Assembly (NCBI GenBank): GCA_021789605.1
Contig: JAJYJI010000003.1
Coordinates: 1-36,449 of the forward strand
Reading direction: 5' to 3'
DNA from: a bacterium
Lineage (GTDB): Bacteria > SZUA-79 > Acidulodesulfobacterales > Acidulodesulfobacteraceae
DNA length: 36,449 nt
The notes beneath the pieces were generated by a model. That model saw only the letters and a program-made list of their open reading frames with translations. It was not told the origin of the DNA and made no database searches. Position 1 is the stretch's first letter. Each line of letters starts with the position of its first letter. Of the stretch, positions 32,989 to 36,449 are shown piece after piece. The translations under genes and the position numbers were made by a program.

Positions 32989-33222
32989 ATGCAATTTTTA
33001 GACGAAGCCGAAAAAAAGATGGCGGATTTACTTATCGCTACGGACGAAAGTTTCAAAAAGATATTCGACGAGCATAAAGAAATAGAAAAATTATTAAACA
33101 AATACAGCACTAAGCCTTTTTTGACTCCGGAAGAGCAAAAAGCCATAAAAGAACTTAAGCTAAAAAAGCTTAACGGAAACGATATTATGAAAAAAATAAT
33201 AAAAAAAAGGATAGCAGGTTAA
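32989..33222 (+). CDS. Small YdcH-like (DUF465) helical protein
   Basis: A 77-residue, highly charged, helical protein. AAGGGGG (32974-32980), 8 nt before the ATG, sets the start at 32989. A TTG at 32968 in the same frame would overlap that site and is rejected. The pattern FDEHKEIEKLLNKY, then EEQKAIKELKLKKLNGNDIM, fits the DUF465/YdcH two-helix coiled-coil family, whose members end in a similar LKKxKLxLKD segment. Function of that family is unknown. It may be transcribed with tsaB or from its own promoter (TATAAT at 32947-32952 without a -35). ilvD follows 39 bp later. Confidence 0.75.
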   Translation: MQFLDEAEKKMADLLIATDESFKKIFDEHKEIEKLLNKYSTKPFLTPEEQKAIKELKLKKLNGNDIMKKIIKKRIAG

Positions 33223-33261
33223 AAAATTTAATTAAAATTTAAATTAAAAGGAATAAAATTT

Positions 33262-34932
33262 ATGAAAAGCGGCAATATAAAAGATGGCGTGGACAGAACG
33301 CCCCACAGGTCGCTGCTCTATGCTTCCGGATTAGCCAAAAGCGAAATGAAGAAACCTTTTATAGGAATTGCGTCGAGCTTTACCGATTTAATTCCGGGGC
33401 ACGTCGGCATAAGGGACTTGGAAAGGGCGGCGGAAAACGGCGTGTACAGCAACGGAGGGCATCCTTTCGTTTTCGGTATTCCCGGAATTTGCGACGGAAT
33501 TGCGATGGGGCATATCGGCATGCATTATTCCCTTCCGTCCCGCGAACTTATCGCCGATATTATTGAAACCATAGCCGAAGCGCATTGTCTAGACGGCCTT
33601 ATTCTTTTAACAAATTGCGATAAAATCACCCCCGGCATGCTAATGGCTTCTTTGCGGCTCAACATACCGTCTATCGTGGTTACGGCAGGCCCTATGCTTT
33701 CCGGCCACTATCACGGGAAAAGACTTTCATTTGTAAGAGATACGTTTGAAGCGGTCGCAAAATACAGAATAAGCGAAATAACGGAAAAAGAACTTAGCGA
33801 GCTGGAAATGTGCGCTTGTCCCGGGCAAGGTTCTTGTCAGGGCTTATATACCGCAAATACTATGGCATGCCTTACCGAAGTTATGGGCATGTCTATGCCG
33901 GGAGCCGGAACAGCGCTTGCCGGTTCGGCTATAAAGAAGCGGATAGCTTTTGAAAGCGGAAGCAGAATAGTCGAGCTTGTTAAAGAAGGAGTGCTGCCCC
34001 GGGATATAGCCACTATCGATGCCTTTAAAAATGCCATAGCGGTCGATATGGCATTAGGGGGTTCGTCCAATTCCGTATTGCATTTACTTGCGATTGCAAA
34101 CGAAGCCGGTATAAAATTAGATTTAAAAATATTTGACGATATTTCAAAAAGGACGCCGCAGCTTACCAATTTAAGGCCTGCGGGGGAGTATTTCCTAGAA
34201 GACCTGGATTTTGCCGGCGGAATACCTTCGCTGCTTTATGAGTTAAGAACGGTCATAAATGTTAAGCCGCTTACGGTTAGCGGCGAATCTATCGGCGAAA
34301 TAATTTCCAACGTCAATTACGTCAACAATGAAGTAATCAGGAAAATTGACGACCCTTATCGCAAAGAAGGGGGAATCGCCGTGCTTTTCGGCAATCTCGC
34401 CCCTAACGGAGCGATAATCAAATCAAGCGGAGTCGCTCCGTCGATGATGAAATTTACCGGAAACGCGGTTACTTTCGACAGCGAAGAATCCGCAATGGAA
34501 AATATTTCCAAGGGCAGAATTAAAGAAGGAGACGTCGTCGTCATAAGATACGAAGGGCCTAAAGGAGGGCCGGGGATGAGAGAAATGCTTGCGCCTACAT
34601 CGCAGATAGTGGGCATGGGTCTCGGAGATAAGGTCGCTCTTATCACCGACGGGCGTTTTTCAGGCGGAACCCGCGGCCCTTGCATCGGACATATTTCGCC
34701 GGAGGCGCAGGAAGGCGGCCCCATAGCTCTCGTTAAAAACGGAGATAAAATAGAAATCGACATACCGGGCAGAAAATTAAATATTCTTGTTCCCGATGAA
34801 GAACTTGGCAAAAGAAAGCTATTAATATCTAAAAAACCAAAAAAAATAAGCCACGGCTATCTTTCAAGATATGCCGAGATGGTTTCGTCTGCCGATGAAG
34901 GGGCAATCGTCAATAGAAACATAAGGAAATAA
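33262..34932 (+). CDS. ilvD: Dihydroxy-acid dehydratase IlvD (4Fe-4S class)
   Basis: IlvD dehydrates 2,3-dihydroxy-isovalerate and -methylvalerate, the third step of valine and isoleucine synthesis. The 556 residues carry the iron-sulfur/substrate motifs NCDKITPGM (118-126) and [11 protein letters not shown] (184-194), and [10 protein letters not shown] near the C-terminus. The early position that holds a cysteine in 2Fe-2S dehydratases reads IPGH (44-47), like the VPGH of the E. coli 4Fe-4S enzyme. This therefore appears to be the oxygen-labile class, which suits an anaerobe. The start follows AAAAGGAAT. It precedes ilvB by 80 bp in the order expected of a branched-chain amino acid operon. 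Confidence 0.96.
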   Translation: MKSGNIKDGVDRTPHRSLLYASGLAKSEMKKPFIGIASSFTDLIPGHVGIRDLERAAENGVYSNGGHPFVFGIPGICDGIAMGHIGMHYSLPSRELIADIIETIAEAHCLDGLILLTNCDKITPGMLMASLRLNIPSIVVTAGPMLSGHYHGKRLSFVRDTFEAVAKYRISEITEKELSELEMCACPGQGSCQGLYTANTMACLTEVMGMSMPGAGTALAGSAIKKRIAFESGSRIVELVKEGVLPRDIATIDAFKNAIAVDMALGGSSNSVLHLLAIANEAGIKLDLKIFDDISKRTPQLTNLRPAGEYFLEDLDFAGGIPSLLYELRTVINVKPLTVSGESIGEIISNVNYVNNEVIRKIDDPYRKEGGIAVLFGNLAPNGAIIKSSGVAPSMMKFTGNAVTFDSEESAMENISKGRIKEGDVVVIRYEGPKGGPGMREMLAPTSQIVGMGLGDKVALITDGRFSGGTRGPCIGHISPEAQEGGPIALVKNGDKIEIDIPGRKLNILVPDEELGKRKLLISKKPKKISHGYLSRYAEMVSSADEGAIVNRNIRK

Positions 34933-35012
34933 AAATATGATAACGGAGAAATAAAAATTTTGGCATCCGCGCTCATATAATAAATATAACCCAAAGAAAC
35001 AAAGGATTTAAA

Positions 35013-36449
35013 ATGGAGCATAATCCAAAAAAAAATTTAATGACCGGTTCGAAAATTATCTTGGAAAGCCTTGTCAGAGAGGGCGTGGATACCATCTTCG
35101 GTTATCCCGGAGGCGCGGTTTTAAATATTTACGACGAACTTTTAAATTATAAAGATAAAATAAAGCATATTCTCGTCAGGCACGAACAGGGCGCGGCGCA
35201 CGCCGCCGACGGTTACGCAAGAGCGTCGGGAAAGGTCGGCGTGGTTCTCGTAACGTCCGGTCCCGGCGCTACCAATACGATAACCGGAATTGCTACGGCA
35301 AATATGGATTCCGTTCCGATGGTTATCCTTACTGGGCAGGTTACCACAAATTTAATAGGGAACGACGCGTTTCAGGAAGCCGACACGGTAGGCATAACAA
35401 GACCGTGCACAAAGCATAATTATCTGGTTAAAGATATAAAAGACCTTGCAAGAACAATTAAAGAAGCGTTTTATATCGCTTCTACGGGAAGGCCCGGACC
35501 GGTACTTATAGATATTCCCAAGGATATCACCTCAAGCGTCTATGAATTTGACTATCCCGAAACTGTCGAATTAAGAGGATACAGCCCTACGTATTTCGGC
35601 CATCGGGTGCAGATTTCAAAACTTGCCGCCGGAATATTGGCCTCAAAAAGACCCTTGCTTTATATAGGCGGAGGGGTCATCAGTTCAAACGCCTCCGGCG
35701 AACTTAAAGAATTGGCCGAATTGCTTGATTTGCCTGTTACGTCCACGCTTATGGGGCTCGGCGGCTTTCCTTCCGAACATTCGCTGTTTTTCGGGATGCT
35801 AGGAATGCACGGTACTTATGCGGCAAATATGGCGATATCTAATGCCGATTTTATCGTTGCCGTAGGAGCAAGATTTGACGACAGGGTCACCGGCAAAGTA
35901 GAAGAATTCGGCAAAAAAGCAAAATTCGCCCACATAGACATAGACCCTTCTTCCATAGGAAAAAACGTAAAAATAGAAATCCCGGTAGTAGGCGACGTAA
36001 AATCTGTTTTAAACAGCCTTCTCGAAATTTTAAACAATAAAAACGAAGAAATTTCGTCAAACCGTTACGACAGGCTAAGCTGGCTCGAAGAAATAAACGC
36101 ATGGAAATACGAACACCCTCTTTTATATAAAATGAATGACATAATAAAACCGCAATACGTAATAGAAAAAATAAACGAACTTACCGGAGGAGATGCTATA
36201 ATAGCGACTGAAGTAGGCCAAAGCCAGATGTGGACTGCGCAGTTTTATAAATTTAAAGACCCAAGGACTATTTTGACTTCGGGCGGACTCGGCACCATGG
36301 GCTATGGATTTCCGGCGGCAATCGGCGCCCAGATAGCCTGCCCCGACAAAACGGTTTTCGATATCGCCGGAGACGGCAGCATACAGATGAATATTCAGGA
36401 GCTGGCTACCGCCGTTCAATATAATCTGCCTGTTAAGATTGCGATAATA
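35013..36449 (+). CDS. ilvB: Acetolactate synthase large subunit IlvB, C-terminus cut by window edge
   Basis: IlvB makes acetolactate or acetohydroxybutyrate from pyruvate with TPP, FAD and Mg2+, the first common step of branched-chain amino acid synthesis. The frame starts at the ATG at 35013 (AAAGGA 6 nt upstream) and is open for 479 codons to the edge. Visible are the pyrimidine-binding glutamate E58 in [16 protein letters not shown], the FAD-domain region around GGGVISSNA, and the TPP/Mg2+ motif GDGS (453-456) with N460. About 80-110 C-terminal residues should lie outside. The regulatory subunit ilvH/ilvN would be expected just downstream. Confidence 0.96.
   Translation, partial: MEHNPKKNLMTGSKIILESLVREGVDTIFGYPGGAVLNIYDELLNYKDKIKHILVRHEQGAAHAADGYARASGKVGVVLVTSGPGATNTITGIATANMDSVPMVILTGQVTTNLIGNDAFQEADTVGITRPCTKHNYLVKDIKDLARTIKEAFYIASTGRPGPVLIDIPKDITSSVYEFDYPETVELRGYSPTYFGHRVQISKLAAGILASKRPLLYIGGGVISSNASGELKELAELLDLPVTSTLMGLGGFPSEHSLFFGMLGMHGTYAANMAISNADFIVAVGARFDDRVTGKVEEFGKKAKFAHIDIDPSSIGKNVKIEIPVVGDVKSVLNSLLEILNNKNEEISSNRYDRLSWLEEINAWKYEHPLLYKMNDIIKPQYVIEKINELTGGDAIIATEVGQSQMWTAQFYKFKDPRTILTSGGLGTMGYGFPAAIGAQIACPDKTVFDIAGDGSIQMNIQELATAVQYNLPVKIAII

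Noticed and set aside
36123-36419. A 98-codon minus-strand frame at the right edge
   Set aside because: It is fully antisense to the TPP-binding domain of ilvB.

Overview
The window is about 36.4 kb of AT-rich bacterial chromosome with densely packed genes. It contains two tRNA genes, no rRNA, no recognisable transposase and no CRISPR array. Gene content suggests an anaerobic, Gram-negative, deltaproteobacterium-like organism (Desulfobacterota or a neighbouring phylum). The clues are a futalosine-pathway menaquinone gene (mqnA), the hisZ type of ATP-phosphoribosyltransferase, electron-bifurcating NfnAB, an oxygen-labile-type IlvD, a sigma-54 response regulator, and periplasmic or envelope proteins (MltD-like, SurA-like, PilO-like). 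This placement is inferred from gene families, not from a marker-gene tree.

Layout, left to right. (1) 1-4600, minus strand: one operon, mltD-like > moeA > sigma-54 response regulator (cut by the left edge), read from a consensus sigma-70 promoter at 4595-4623. (2) 4809-11026, plus strand: amino acid and nucleotide metabolism, namely a class V aminotransferase and serA (serine), hisZ (histidine), purA (AMP) and a methyltransferase. (3) 11027-13506: an ABC-2 permease and a membrane-associated phosphodiesterase-superfamily protein. (4) 13550-16165: galT, a HAD phosphatase with no normal start codon, and mqnA. An orphan histidine kinase overlaps mqnA convergently. (5) 17462-20882: a SurA-like periplasmic protein, queD, a PilO-like/TPR protein and a secreted protein with three Ig-like repeats. 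(6) 20975-23604: tRNA-Cys, nfnA, nfnB and tRNA-Leu. (7) 23705-31052: pheS and pheT, normally adjacent, separated here by about 3.9 kb carrying a UvrD-like helicase with an unrecognised N-terminal domain (minus strand), a phosphoribosyltransferase and a variant DprA. (8) 31146-36449: rseP, tsaB, a small YdcH-like (DUF465) gene, ilvD and the start of ilvB.

The most interesting region is the pheS/pheT interruption. A phosphoribosyltransferase gene sits 12 bp upstream of a DprA-family gene whose central motif reads RDRLQSG rather than the usual RNRxIxG. A short UvrD-like helicase diverges from the pair. This resembles the PRTase+DprA arrangement of ShosTA-type defence or toxin-antitoxin pairs as much as it resembles competence comF/dprA. 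A 90-bp patch of about 65% G+C with three CCGCCCCG octamers lies at the pheS-side junction. Other points worth attention are the apparent ATA start of the HAD gene, an exact 135-bp duplication of a LysM repeat in the mltD-like gene, and the aminotransferase-serA pair as a likely SerC substitute.

Ribosome-binding sites range from strong (pheT, ydcH-like) to absent (queD, surA-like). I saw no convincing hairpin-plus-T-run terminators. No gene-free stretch exceeds 300 bp; the longest is 4535-4808.
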